Source: Chara braunii (taxonomy: Eukaryota > Streptophyta > Charophyceae > Charales > Characeae). From it: a DNA stretch of 22,149 bases. Shown here piece after piece: positions 1-9,021 of the stretch. The notes under the pieces were generated by a model that made no database searches, was not told the DNA's origin, and saw only the letters and a list, made by a program, of their open reading frames with translations. The first letter of the stretch is position 1; each line of letters starts with the position of its first letter. The translations under genes and the position numbers were made by a program. The DNA is taken from assembly GCA_003427395.1 (NCBI GenBank), contig BFEA01000308.1, positions 335,614-357,762 of the forward strand, written 5' to 3'.

Positions 1-61
1 GCATATTCATAATAGTGATTTTGCCAAATACTGAAAAGCTACGGATTAATGAGGCCCAGGC

Positions 62-294
<233 letters not shown>

Positions 295-361
295 AACTCT
301 CCGACCTCGTGGGTCGCGCCATACTACTTCCATCGACAGGATGAGCAACATCAAGTGAATC

Positions 362-625
362 GGAGCGCTGTATCTTCCCAGTCTTGCGCTGCAGCTTCGG
401 ATCCGCCACAGGAGCGTTGTATCTTCCCGGCCTTGCGCTGAGGATTCGGATCTGCCACAGGCCGCCACAGGGGGGGGGGGAAACATGCACGGAAAAAAAA
501 AGGGAGCGCTATATCTTCCCGACCTTGCGCTGCGGATTCGGATCCGCCACAGGCCGTCACAAAGACAAAAAACAGCAGGCGCTGTATCTTCCCGGCCTTG
601 CCATGCGGATTCCGATCCGCACCGG
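362..625 (+). repeat. Degenerate tandem repeat, unit about 50 bp
   Basis: Four related units start near 362, 411, 503 and 577. Each carries GCGCTGTATCTTCCC followed by CTTGCGCTGCGGATTCGGAT and, in the first three, CCGCCACAGG. The second and third are separated by a G11 run and a poly-A stretch. Units one and two abut with a 49-bp period. The units translate to similar peptides in several frames (for example LYLPGLALRIRI), which explains the overlapping small open frames. A second short direct repeat, GCACCGGTTGGGAAAA, follows at 619-634 and 652-667. I do not recognise the family. Confidence 0.8.
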
Positions 626-1175
626 TTGGGAAAAAAATTGATCGCGGCCTGGCACCGGTTGGGAAAACCTCCAGTGCGGGAGCGGTCCTGCGTGGCGGCA
701 CCCGGTTTCTGTTGGGTCCGTCACACGAGACCCGCTTCTTGCTTTATAGTATTAGAGATGATGCATGTACTTTGAGAGTCTGCCATGGTTGTTATTGCCA
801 TGGCACAATCTTATTAGCGAATTATTTTACTGTCGGTCATCGCATTGTTCGGCGCCATGAACACCATTATCTTATAAATTTGCTCTGTTCTCAAGAATAC
901 GTTCTCATCGATGCAATTACCAGCATTAGGGACACCAGAGCACATTTGCAAGAGCATGGTCTTCATGATCCAAACCATCGCATGAGTGGAATTATAATAA
1001 ACTTGCTAATGTCGTGAACAGTACGAGCACAATTTGTGAGACGTGCATGTCTATGAACGACACTCCATGCACTCTCACAACACATTATTGCCATGCGGAG
1101 TTCGCACATCATTCATTAATCCAATCACCAGAGCTGCATAGTCCTGCAGAATCTGTTGTGACCCGGCAACTAGTT

Positions 1176-1176
<1 letters not shown>
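626..1176. other. Unassigned spacer, no supported gene
   Basis: A frame is open from about 598 to 1017 on the plus strand (139 codons), but its first third is the preceding tandem repeat. The remainder has no motif, signal peptide or domain I can recognise. The motif TTATTGCCATG recurs at about 793 and 1086. I treat the segment as non-coding until homology shows otherwise. Confidence 0.5.

Positions 1177-1240
<64 letters not shown>
1177..1240. repeat. (GT)n microsatellite ending in (GA)4
   Basis: A pure GT repeat runs from about 1177 to 1233 and ends in a short GA run. The two long minus-strand open frames crossing it (up to 171 codons, with His-Thr runs) are artefacts of this repeat and of the AGGGGCAT array downstream. 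Confidence 0.97.
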
Positions 1241-1241
<1 letters not shown>

Positions 1242-1425
1242 CAGAACGACGATATGCATGACAGAGAGGCCACACAGGCCTCAAATGCACACCCACAGAG
1301 GCCCGAACGCCTGGAAAATAATTGAGGGCATGACAGAAAGTTGGGTTGTATGCCAAATTTCCAATATGCCTCGGAAACCGTCCTCCCAGGGCCAAGGGAG
1401 CAACCGCGACTCCCACTGACGGGCA

Positions 1426-1720
1426 CAGGGGCATACTGGAAAGATGCAAGGTACCGGTAGGGGCATATGGAATTTTTTTGGGTTTGCACTGAACGGCTAT
1501 TCGGTAGGGGCGTACTGGAAATTTGGAACCGGTACCGGTAGGGGCATACTGGAAATTTGAAACCGGTACCGGTAGGGGCATTTTGAACATATTTCAGGCC
1601 CAAACGACGCCGGTTTTTTTTCGGAAACTCGAATCATTGCAGAGGGGCACGATAGGGATAGTCGGTCGTCAGAGGGGCATGCCGCAAATAAATGGATGTC
1701 GGAGGGGCATTTCGAAAATT
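1426..1720 (+). repeat. AGGGGCAT-core array, period about 30-34 bp
   Basis: Eight copies of a GGGGCA/GGGGCG core start at about 1427, 1459, 1506, 1540, 1573, 1643, 1673 and 1703. Spacings are 32, 47, 34, 33, 70, 30 and 30 bp, so the 70-bp step looks like two units with one core lost. The middle copies share ACCGGTAGGGGCATACTGGA and AATTTGAAACCGGTACC; the last three lose ACCGGT and carry GCAGAGGGGCA or TCGGAGGGGCA. The unit is not a CRISPR repeat: units are contiguous, diverged and lack spacers. Function unknown. Confidence 0.78.
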
Positions 1721-2162
1721 TTCCCTATAATGTATTTGTATCTATCATTTAAATTGTATGATACATAATTGATTCAGGATAAGAACACCAGCACAAGCCT
1801 AGGATTACCGCAAAGGGGTTCACACGGCCGAAAGCATAAGAAGCCGCAGAAGGACGTGTTGGGCAGAAGGAGGATTGACAAGAGGGCCTCACACCCTGCA
1901 AAAGGCCAGGATGTTGAGTGCACAGACTACCCCATTAAAAATCAACTTGGTAGTCCTCTCCTGTGTGACACGGGCGACAGGGTTCAAAAAAGTCAATTTT
2001 TCACTTAGGAACGGATGCGCTTGACAACCGTCTCTTTATGCATTTTTTGCATTTTTGGTTGTACATGTGAAGGTCAAACTTCAATGTTACGACCTGCTCG
2101 AACGCAATTAAATTCATACTCATTAGGAAATTTTCTGCCATGCAAAAATGGTATCGAAGAGA
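1721..2162. other. Unassigned spacer
   Basis: Moderately AT-rich, low-copy-looking sequence. Only short open frames (under 100 codons) without recognisable domains occur on either strand. I see no gene, RNA or repeat. Confidence 0.5.
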
Positions 2163-2559
2163 CCTGCGTAGCACGACGAACGTGTTCGCACCCCTCCATG
2201 TTCGCGTGAACGTGTTCGCGCGTTCGCGCGAACAGGTCACGAACATGTTCGTGCGAACAGGTCGCGAACATATTTTTTTTCGCAAAAAAAATAAAAAATA
2301 AAATATTATTTATTTTTCGGTTTCTGATTTTTAACTCATGATTGGCTGAGAATTTGAACATGACTCCAAGGCAAAAGTTCCTTGTTTTATTATTTTACAT
2401 AATATATATTTTTTTCAGATTTTTTTGAGAACTTGTTTTGTTTTGTTTTGTTTTTTTTTATATTTGTTATGTTCGCGTTCGGAGGGTTTTGGGCGCTTGT
2501 TCGCGTTCGGGCGAACATGTTCGCGTTCTCCTCCGAACGCGAACACGGCGCTACGTAGG
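2163..2559. mobile_element. GTTCGC-rich foldback / MITE-like element
   Basis: The ends form an imperfect inverted repeat: CCTGCGTAGC at 2163-2172 against the reverse complement of GCTACGTAGG at 2550-2559. Inside each end is a cluster of overlapping palindromic GTTCGCG/CGCGAAC motifs (2180-2270 and 2470-2548), separated by AT-rich DNA. This is the layout of a small non-autonomous TIR element with subterminal motif arrays. Flanks share only AAGA (2157-2160 and 2560-2563), so the target duplication and exact ends are unresolved. The GTTCGCGTTCG motif recurs at the right end of the element at 7185-7952, suggesting a distant relation. Confidence 0.6.
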
Positions 2560-3362
2560 AAGACTAACAAATTTCTGCATTTATTATGATTGATCTGTGA
2601 AATCCCCCGGTTAGGGGAATGTTGCCCAATGGGTCTTAGATACAACCTTTGAAGGATATTGGGAGAGAGTTTCAAATAATGATACGCAACAGTGGTTTCA
2701 CCATTGCTTAAAAATAAAAAAACAATTTAAACAATCAGTATTTTTTTCATATATCGACTGTGGGCCTGAATTTGCCTTGCTCGCCACAGAAAAATGAACC
2801 GACACTGATGTATCTATAGGTGGCGTCGCTAACCATTTCGTTGTGGGTATGATCTTTTCGTGTTAACCGCCACGTGTTCTCTTTTCAAGGGGTGAATGGT
2901 ACCGGTGGTTTAATCTTATTCTACATACTAGTCAAACAAACTTCACCGGTTAGATACAATACAACAAGAAATTTCGCTTCATATCCTATTGACACTCAAT
3001 TTAAAAAATATCAACAAACTCATCCAAATTGTTATTTCTTTTTTGAGTATAGTTATAATACTATTGGAAACTTACTTTGATATAGAGATTACATTTCATT
3101 GGTCAGTGTACCTTAGAAACTCACAAACATCTCCGATATAAATTGATTCAAACACATACTACTAAATCATAACCATAAAGTCAACAAAGATCAACATAAA
3201 ACTTCAGAATATATAATAACCCTACAATTTATACGCATGCATAAAATTTGTATCCTTTTCACATGCACAAGTGAACTTGCAATTTTTACGTTCACATAAA
3301 TAATAATAGTTTTTAATATTGTGTTTTAAATTGCCTTGCAATATAAAGAAAGCATCATATAA
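2560..3362. other. AT-rich spacer
   Basis: Low-complexity AT-rich sequence with only short open frames (longest about 86 codons). No gene, RNA or element boundaries found. Confidence 0.5.
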
Positions 3363-3925
3363 ACCACCACTACCCCTGCCGGCCTAAAATGGACTTTCCT
3401 GGCCTTACGGACCGGGTTCTTAGGGCCGAGCGGCGACAGGCGGGTCCGGTCCAAAAATTTCCAATCGCAAACTTTGCCGATTTTTCGCGCTAAAAAATAT
3501 TGGCAAAAAAATATGAAAATTTGATATCCTGTAGATTAGGTCATGATCTTTCCAGGAGAAAAAAAAAATAAAAATAAAAAAATATTTAGACGGTGAAGTA
3601 AATGCCGCGCCGTTTCGTCACATTTTCTATTTTTGCTACTCTACCATGTATGAGCCAAAGGGAAATTTAACCCAACTTTCGCGATTTCTTACGATCAGAA
3701 GAATGACCCAACAACTCTGAAAATTGAAGGGTCCGTAGATTTTGTCGTGATCTTTACAGAAAAAATACTAAAATAAATAAATAAAATCACTTGAACCGCA
3801 AAATAAATCGCGCGGGTAATTTGACTTTTGCCACTCTGCCAGTTCCCCTGACTGTGCTACTGGTAGCCCTCATGGGCCTATGCTACCGGTTCCCCCTAAT
3901 TTATGACGGCGGGGGTAGTGGTGGT
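3363..3925. mobile_element. 563-bp TIR element with ACCACCACTACCCC ends
   Basis: The left end (ACCACCACTACCCCTGCCGG) and the reverse complement of the right end (ACCACCACTACCCCCGCCGT) match over about 26 bp with few differences. The interior holds a diverged tandem duplication: a module with GTAGATT, GTCATGATCTTT and TTTTTGCTACTCTACCA around 3530-3650 recurs with GTAGATT, GTCGTGATCTTT and TTTTGCCACTCTGCCA around 3735-3840. There is no transposase frame. A 4-bp ATAA lies on both sides (3359-3362 and 3926-3929), too short to name a superfamily. It is confidently an inverted-repeat element, but its class is open. Confidence 0.75.
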
Positions 3926-4264
3926 ATAATAGACACATTTTTTTAAATCTAAAAAAAAAACCATAAATTTTATATAATCTCAACCGCGAGTATTTTTTAC
4001 CTTATTTAATAATTAATTGTATAACAATTGAGTAAAAAATATTTGTTTAATATTAAACTATTGAACGTAACCTTTATTTTTTATTAGCAACTGAAATATA
4101 CTAAACAATTTTAATTGGTAATTATCCAAGATGCATCATTATATTATATTATTGTATGTGGGATATATTTTTTTTCTATTGACTCCATTGGTTTTTCAAC
4201 CTTGTCTTCTTTCTACTCAACTGAGTCGCCATACTTTATTTCAACATAATGATCACAACAAAAA
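3926..4264. other. AT-rich spacer
   Basis: Strongly AT-rich sequence with no open frame, RNA or repeat structure I can support. Confidence 0.5.
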
Positions 4265-4780
4265 AATTCCCATGAGAAATGAAAGTTGAAAAAACATTCC
4301 ATAAAAAAACAATCCTTCATATTTATAAATTATCATTCGACTGTTTGTCCAATTCTAAAATTTTCAGTTTAATTTGATAAGTTCCCGTCTAAATATGAGT
4401 TTTCCCTTCCAACTACATCTATTCGTTCAAGATGGAATGAAAGTCTTGATGAGTTTATGAAATGTTTTAATTAGACTTTCATTCTGTTACAACAAATATC
4501 GTATAATTTATATTGGATTAACCTTTTTATGACTGAAAATCCTTACTTAAAATGACAGTCCAATTAAAATATCTCATGAACTCATCCAGAATTTCATTCC
4601 AGCTCTAGCATGCAGTTCAAATAAGAAGGGATGCCCCATTCTTGGAATGAAAGTTTTCAAGTAAGACAAAAAAAATTAAAATTGGAATTACATTTTTTAA
4701 GATGGAATGAAAATTTGGAATTTAGAATGTAATTTTACTCTAGAATGATTATTTAATTATGGAAAATTTTTCTGTTGCAA
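4265..4780 (-). mobile_element. Palindromic AT-rich repeat, copy 1 (inverted relative to copy 2)
   Basis: The reverse complement of this segment aligns along most of its length with 13030-13557. Shared landmarks include GCATGCTAGAG, GATGAGTTCATGA, GGATTTTCA and CATAAAAAGGTTAATC, and TCATAAACTC. Copy 1 is itself a foldback: 4433-4483 is the inverted copy of 4551-4601 (44 of 51 positions by eye) around a 67-nt loop. Weaker symmetry extends outward on both sides. It has no coding capacity. Best read as a MITE-like foldback family; terminal repeats and target duplication are not resolved. Confidence 0.7.
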
Positions 4781-5600
4781 TGATATGAAAAGTTGCATGT
4801 ATTTTTTCTCCATAATGAATCTGTTTTTTAAATAAATCTTAGTTTATAAAATATTCATTGCTATATTGGTAGATCAATTATATGTCGGAACTCCTTGTGT
4901 CGTACGTAATTTTCATTGTGCAGTGATATTTGTCGTCGCTTTCACTTTTGACTTTGAGATTCTCCTAAAGTGACTAATTGGCCTAATCATAACTCTCCCT
5001 GTGTTCAATTTTTCAATGACATCCTCATTTGTGGACTATCTTAAGAAATAAAATTTACACCTCGTCTTGGATCAGTGCACTCAAAATGCTTAAATGTCTT
5101 AAGTGTTATGTTTCATATCGTTTCTATCATTTATATGCTTTTTTTGTGATACTTTTTATAAACCCACTCTTCACACTTCTGTTTACGTTTCCTTATACAC
5201 TACTTTTGACAATCATGTGAAGTTCATATTTGAACTCATCTCGCAATTCAACAAAGATTATTGACTCGTATATTTTTTTCACCATCAGATTTGCTAGTTG
5301 TCGTTCTTTGGAACATTTTTTCAACAATCGACTACTTAGTACTTCTATTGATTCCCCCCCCCCCTTTCCTCATTCTTGTCATAAACTCATATTGTTTTGG
5401 ATATTTTTCACAACAAGAAAAAATCTTACTATGCTCATCGTGCTCCTCAAACGAGAATGTTGAGAACTTACGGATGGCAAGGTCGTGAAAGATTAAATTA
5501 ATTCAGAGACTTGTATCTGCAATAGTGTCTCTTAAAATAATATTATTTATAACAAATAATATAATTATAAATACTAAATAATATATACATATATTACATC
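4781..5600. other. AT-rich spacer with short poly-C tract
   Basis: Only short hydrophobic open frames (63-77 codons) occur, without start context or homology I recognise. A C11 run lies near 5355. From 5530 to 5600 the sequence is nearly pure A/T. Confidence 0.5.
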
Positions 5601-6169
5601 TAGACTACCAGAGTGGTCCGTGACCACTTGCCCGACGAGGAAAAAAAAAAAAACTAAAACTACGGCGGACGTCCGGAACTCCTCTGAATGTCCAACTTCT
5701 CTGGTCGGATAACTGGGGAGACGTCCTTTAAGGAGAGTATGTCCAATCCTCTTATATTAAAAAATAGTAATAATAATAACTTTTTTTTTTTTTTGTGTTT
5801 TCCCTCACATGAGGTATATGCCACAATTTTGTTTCTTCATTTAAGCCCAAAGAAAAAAATATAAAAATCGTCAAAGACGTCTATGTCAATTTCAACCAAA
5901 CATGTCTATCTTATTCGGGTCAATTTAAATCATGCAACCTAACCACCCCCCCAAGACCCCCTTTCCCCATGTTTTGCATTTTATTTTATTTTGCTTCAAA
6001 TAAGCTGATTTTTTTTTAATGGGGTTACCTCATATATAGAGCAGCCCCTCCCTATTTTTTTTTCCCGCTTTTCATTTTGGAGAAAATGAGTTGTCCGGGA
6101 CTCCGATCGACCGGACGTCCGACGGAGACGTCTCTGGGAAACGTCTCTGATCTGACATCTGGTAACTGA
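5601..6169. mobile_element. GGACGTCC-rich TIR element, same family as 15306-15790
   Basis: GC-rich ends with GGACGTCC/GAGACGTC motifs (5660-5730 and 6095-6165) enclose an AT-rich core. The core shares landmarks in order with the element at 15306-15790: a GGT(A/G)TATGCCAC motif, then an exact GAAAAAAATATAAAAATC, then a CCCC-rich tract, then TTGT(C/T)CGGGA(C/T)TCCG leading into the right end. The right end TGGTAACTGA aligns with TGGCAACCTA of the other copy, placing the boundary near 6169. The left boundary near 5601 (TAGACTACCAGAG) is less certain, and flanking octamers agree at only four of eight positions. Confidence 0.6.
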
Positions 6170-6410
6170 GTTAATTTTTATTTAAAATTTGATCAGAAAT
6201 TTTGATTTGACCCTGAATAAAAAATTGTAGAGTTTCATTTTTTACATAACATAGTTGTTTTTCATAGTTTTTTTATATTTTTTTCGGAGGGGACCTACTT
6301 TGACCTGTACACATTCGGGCCGTCGGGGCAAACAAGGTGACCTGGGCGGCCTGGCTAGTAGCCTTGTATTACATAATATATATAAATATTTTTCTCTCTC
6401 TATATATATA
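6170..6410. other. Spacer with short TC/TA tracts
   Basis: AT-rich sequence with a short GC-rich patch (6285-6355) and a TC then TA tract before the next element. No gene supported. Confidence 0.4.
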
Positions 6411-6418
6411 CATATATA

Positions 6419-7126
6419 CAGGGTAACCGGCGTTCGGGACGGGCTGAACGCCCGAACCCGAACACTCGAACGTATGGGACCGCTCGGGGATGCGTTCGGC
6501 CGTTCGGGCCGAACGCGGACCAAAACAAAATGAAGAAAAATAAACTACAAAAGATTTGCGTGAGCATTACATCCAAATTCCTTGCCAAATTTGAAATAAA
6601 AATAAAATACAAAAAATAAATATCAATAATAAAAATAAGGAAAAAAAAAAGAATAATTAAATTTAGTGAGTTCGGGAGCACGTTTTCGACACCGTCATCT
6701 TTGGCGATTTTTTATTTTTTTTTGGAATAGCTAAATGCCCCGAAAATTTTTATATGTGTACTTCACATAATGCAAAACACACTAAAACAATTTCAAAAAA
6801 TAATAAAATTGTTTAGACCCCGAACAAAAGTGAAAACAAAAAGTAAAAAGTGAAAAAAACGTGGGAAAGCATGTTTTGACACCGCCATCTTTGGCGATTT
6901 TTAATTTTTATTCGGCTGAGGCAAATGACTTAAAAATTTATAGGCGTGTACCTCACGTCATAGAGAACTCGCAAAACAAAATTCAGAAAAAAAAAATATT
7001 TGTAGGCCCCGAAATAATTTTTGGCGGGGGTCGAACATCGTCGGGTTCGGACCCCGTACGGGACCTCGAACGCTCGTACGTACGGAGGTCTGCCCGGGGA
7101 CCTCCGTACGTACGGGCTGGTAACCC

Positions 7127-7128
<2 letters not shown>
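6419..7128 (+). mobile_element. hAT-like non-autonomous element A (710 bp)
   Basis: The element begins CAGGGTAACCGGCGTTCGGG and ends, read inward on the opposite strand, TGGGGTTACCAGCCCGTACG. It is flanked by an identical 8-bp repeat CATATATA at 6411-6418 and 7129-7136. CAGGG-type ends with an 8-bp target duplication are the hallmark of the hAT superfamily, although the TA-rich flank lowers the weight of the duplication. Subterminal regions (6420-6525 and 7020-7120) are dense in CGTTCGG and CGTACG motifs, candidate transposase-binding sites. The AT-rich interior holds a module with GACACCGTCATCTTTGGCGA (about 6690) repeated as GACACCGCCATCTTTGGCGA (about 6880), so the arm is internally duplicated. 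No transposase frame. Confidence 0.75.

Positions 7129-7129
<1 letters not shown>

Positions 7130-7172
<43 letters not shown>
7130..7172. repeat. (TA)n microsatellite between elements A and B
   Basis: A pure TA repeat of about 20 units overlaps the right target duplication of element A and stops just before the left one of element B. TA runs are common landing sites for such elements, so it may predate both insertions. Confidence 0.95.
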
Positions 7173-7175
<3 letters not shown>

Positions 7176-7184
7176 ATATATAAT

Positions 7185-7952
7185 TAGGGTTGTCAGGACG
7201 AATGTACATAGGCCTCTAAGATGACCCCCGAACGTTTGGGTGTTCGGGTCTTATATGGGGTCCGAACCCGAAGGGGTTCAGACCCCAGAATTATTTTTTT
7301 TTAGCACCTAACTATTACTATTGTTTTTTGAATTGTTTTTTGTTAGTTCTTTGTAATGTAAGGTATCTTCCTATGAATTTTGAAGGCATTCTATGAGGTC
7401 AAAAAATAATTAGAAATCGGTAAACATAGTGCTGTCAAAACTTGCTTGCCCACTCACTAATTTGTTTTTTTTTTTTCTGTTCACTTTTTGTTTTTCCTTT
7501 ATTTTGGGGCATGAAAAAAAAATTATTTTTTCAAACCTTGTTTGTAGTTTCTCTATGATGTAGGATATACATATATAACATTTCATGATATTTTTCAAAG
7601 TAAAAAAAAATAAAAATTACCAAAGATGGTGGTGTCAAAAATGTGCTCTCCCACTCAATAATTTCATTATCGTTTTATTTTTTCTAGTTTCCATTATTAT
7701 TATTTATTATTCGTATTTGATTTTAATTTTAAAATTGGTAAAGATTTTGGATGTAACGCTGAGGCAAATGTTGATTTGTTTATTCCTTTGCATAACATAT
7801 TCTTTTTTCAGATTTTTTAGAATTCCATTTTTTTTTGTTTTTTTTTTTGGGGTCTGCGTTCGACCGAACGGCCGAACGCTTCGAGAGGGAGTCCCGGACG
7901 TTCGGGCGTTCGCGTTCGACCGTTCGGCCCGTCCCGAACGCTGATAACCCTT
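7185..7952 (-). mobile_element. hAT-like non-autonomous element B (768 bp), inverted relative to A
   Basis: Left end TAGGGTTGTCAGGACG and right end (reverse complement) AAGGGTTATCAGCGTTCGGG are flanked by identical octamers TATATAAT at 7177-7184 and 7953-7960. Read on the minus strand, the right ~300 bp aligns with the left ~300 bp of element A. This includes GCGTTCGGGACGGGC, GCGTTCGGCCGTTCGG, a TTACATCCAAA motif, and the GACACC(A)CCATCTTTGG module. A second, more diverged copy of the module lies at about 7330-7440. A and B are therefore family members inserted in opposite orientation 56 bp apart. No coding capacity. Confidence 0.78.
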
Positions 7953-8280
7953 TATATAATAATAAATAATATTATTGTTCCAACCCCTCGTTTGTTATGA
8001 TTTTCTCCCCCTCTCCCTACGGTTTACCGGACAAATCTGTTTGATGATATATTATACATCAAGGTTACCGACGTTCGGTACACATCGGACCCTAAACCTG
8101 AACACCCGAACGTTCAGGCATCCCCAGTGAGAGGTTCGACCTGAACTCAAACTTTTTTTTTTTAATATATCGCTGAGGAGGGATTCTTCACAATACATAT
8201 TATTTGATTAAAAATTAATGAAAAAAAAATAGCTAGAGAGTCAGTTTGCCCGATGAACGACCGGAACTTCTTCTGTCATT

Positions 8281-8532
8281 TGTGTGTGTTTGCATGTGTT
8301 CGTGTGTCTATGTATATGTGTGTGTGTGTACATGCGCGCTTTTGCACAAGGGGGGGGAGGTAATCAATCTATAAAAAAAAAAAAAAAGTTTGGAGAAAAA
8401 AAACGAACGCGCTCTCGTGTATGCAAATGTGTGTGTGTAGTATTTGTGTGTATGTGTATGTATTTGTATGTGTGTGTGTGTGTGTGTATGTGTGTGTGTG
8501 TATGTGGTGTATGTGTGTGTGTGTGTGTGCGT
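8281..8532. repeat. Imperfect (TG)n microsatellites inside element C
   Basis: Two TG-rich blocks (8281-8340 and 8425-8532) interrupted by TA, CG and a G8/poly-A stretch. Both lie within the terminal inverted repeats of element C, so expansion happened inside the element or was carried by it. Confidence 0.9.
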
Positions 8533-8642
8533 ATGTGCGGAAGGGTGGCGACCCCTAAAAAATGACAAAAATTTGGAAGGAAAAAATGCGATATTATTTG
8601 ATTAATTGATTAATTAATTGAGGCTTGCAGTACCAACCAATT

Positions 8643-8665
8643 AATAAATAAATAAATAAATAAAT
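8643..8665. repeat. (TAAA)n microsatellite
   Basis: About five and a half TAAA units within the interior of element C. Confidence 0.9.
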
Positions 8666-9021
8666 TTTTGCTCGACTAAATTTTAAAGATTGCAAAAAAA
8701 TGAAATATAAGTAACGATCTGACACAAAGCGAACATAATTCTCTTGTTAACAAACAAAACCCATTAACAAAAAAAAAAAAGGATAAAAATTCATAAAATT
8801 AAGGGAGTTTTCCAGTTTTTTCCAACCCCGCTATCTTTTACGAATTTTATTATTTTGTTTACTTAAAAAATCGAAACAAAATTTTAGGAATAGGTGCGCT
8901 AGGATGTGGGTTGTTCTAACAAAAACATTTCAAAGAAAAAAAAAAAGACCCTAAAAGGGTGTTAGGCCGGACCCGAACCCCTCGGTCCAAGGGCTTCTAA
9001 ACGTATGGTCCGGTAACCTTA

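Larger units (their letters stand above)
8060..9021. mobile_element. hAT-like non-autonomous element C (962 bp) carrying TG microsatellites
   Basis: Left end CAAGGTTACCGACGTTCGG and right end (reverse complement) TAAGGTTACCGGACCATACG match at 10 of the first 12 bases. Flanking octamers TTATACAT (8052-8059) and TTACAAAT (9022-9029) agree at six of eight positions, as expected for an old insertion. GGTTACC ends and GAACACCCGAACGTTC-type subterminal motifs link it to elements A and B. The core carries imperfect TG repeats (8281-8340, 8425-8532), poly-A runs and a TAAA repeat. The small open frames here are microsatellite translations. Confidence 0.65.

Noticed and set aside
1075-1603. Two overlapping minus-strand frames of 171 and 164 codons
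   Set aside because: Both read through the GT microsatellite and the AGGGGCAT array in different frames. Repeat periodicity near a multiple of three keeps them open.
1426-1720. CRISPR array
   Set aside because: Units are contiguous and diverged, with no unique spacers of constant length and no cas genes; the genome is eukaryotic.
2101-2580. AAATTTTCTGCCATG / AAATTTCTGCATTT as the target duplication of the 2163-2559 element
   Set aside because: The two strings are not adjacent to the inverted-repeat ends (about 30 bp outside on the left, about 10 bp on the right) and differ by insertions, so they are not a clean duplication.
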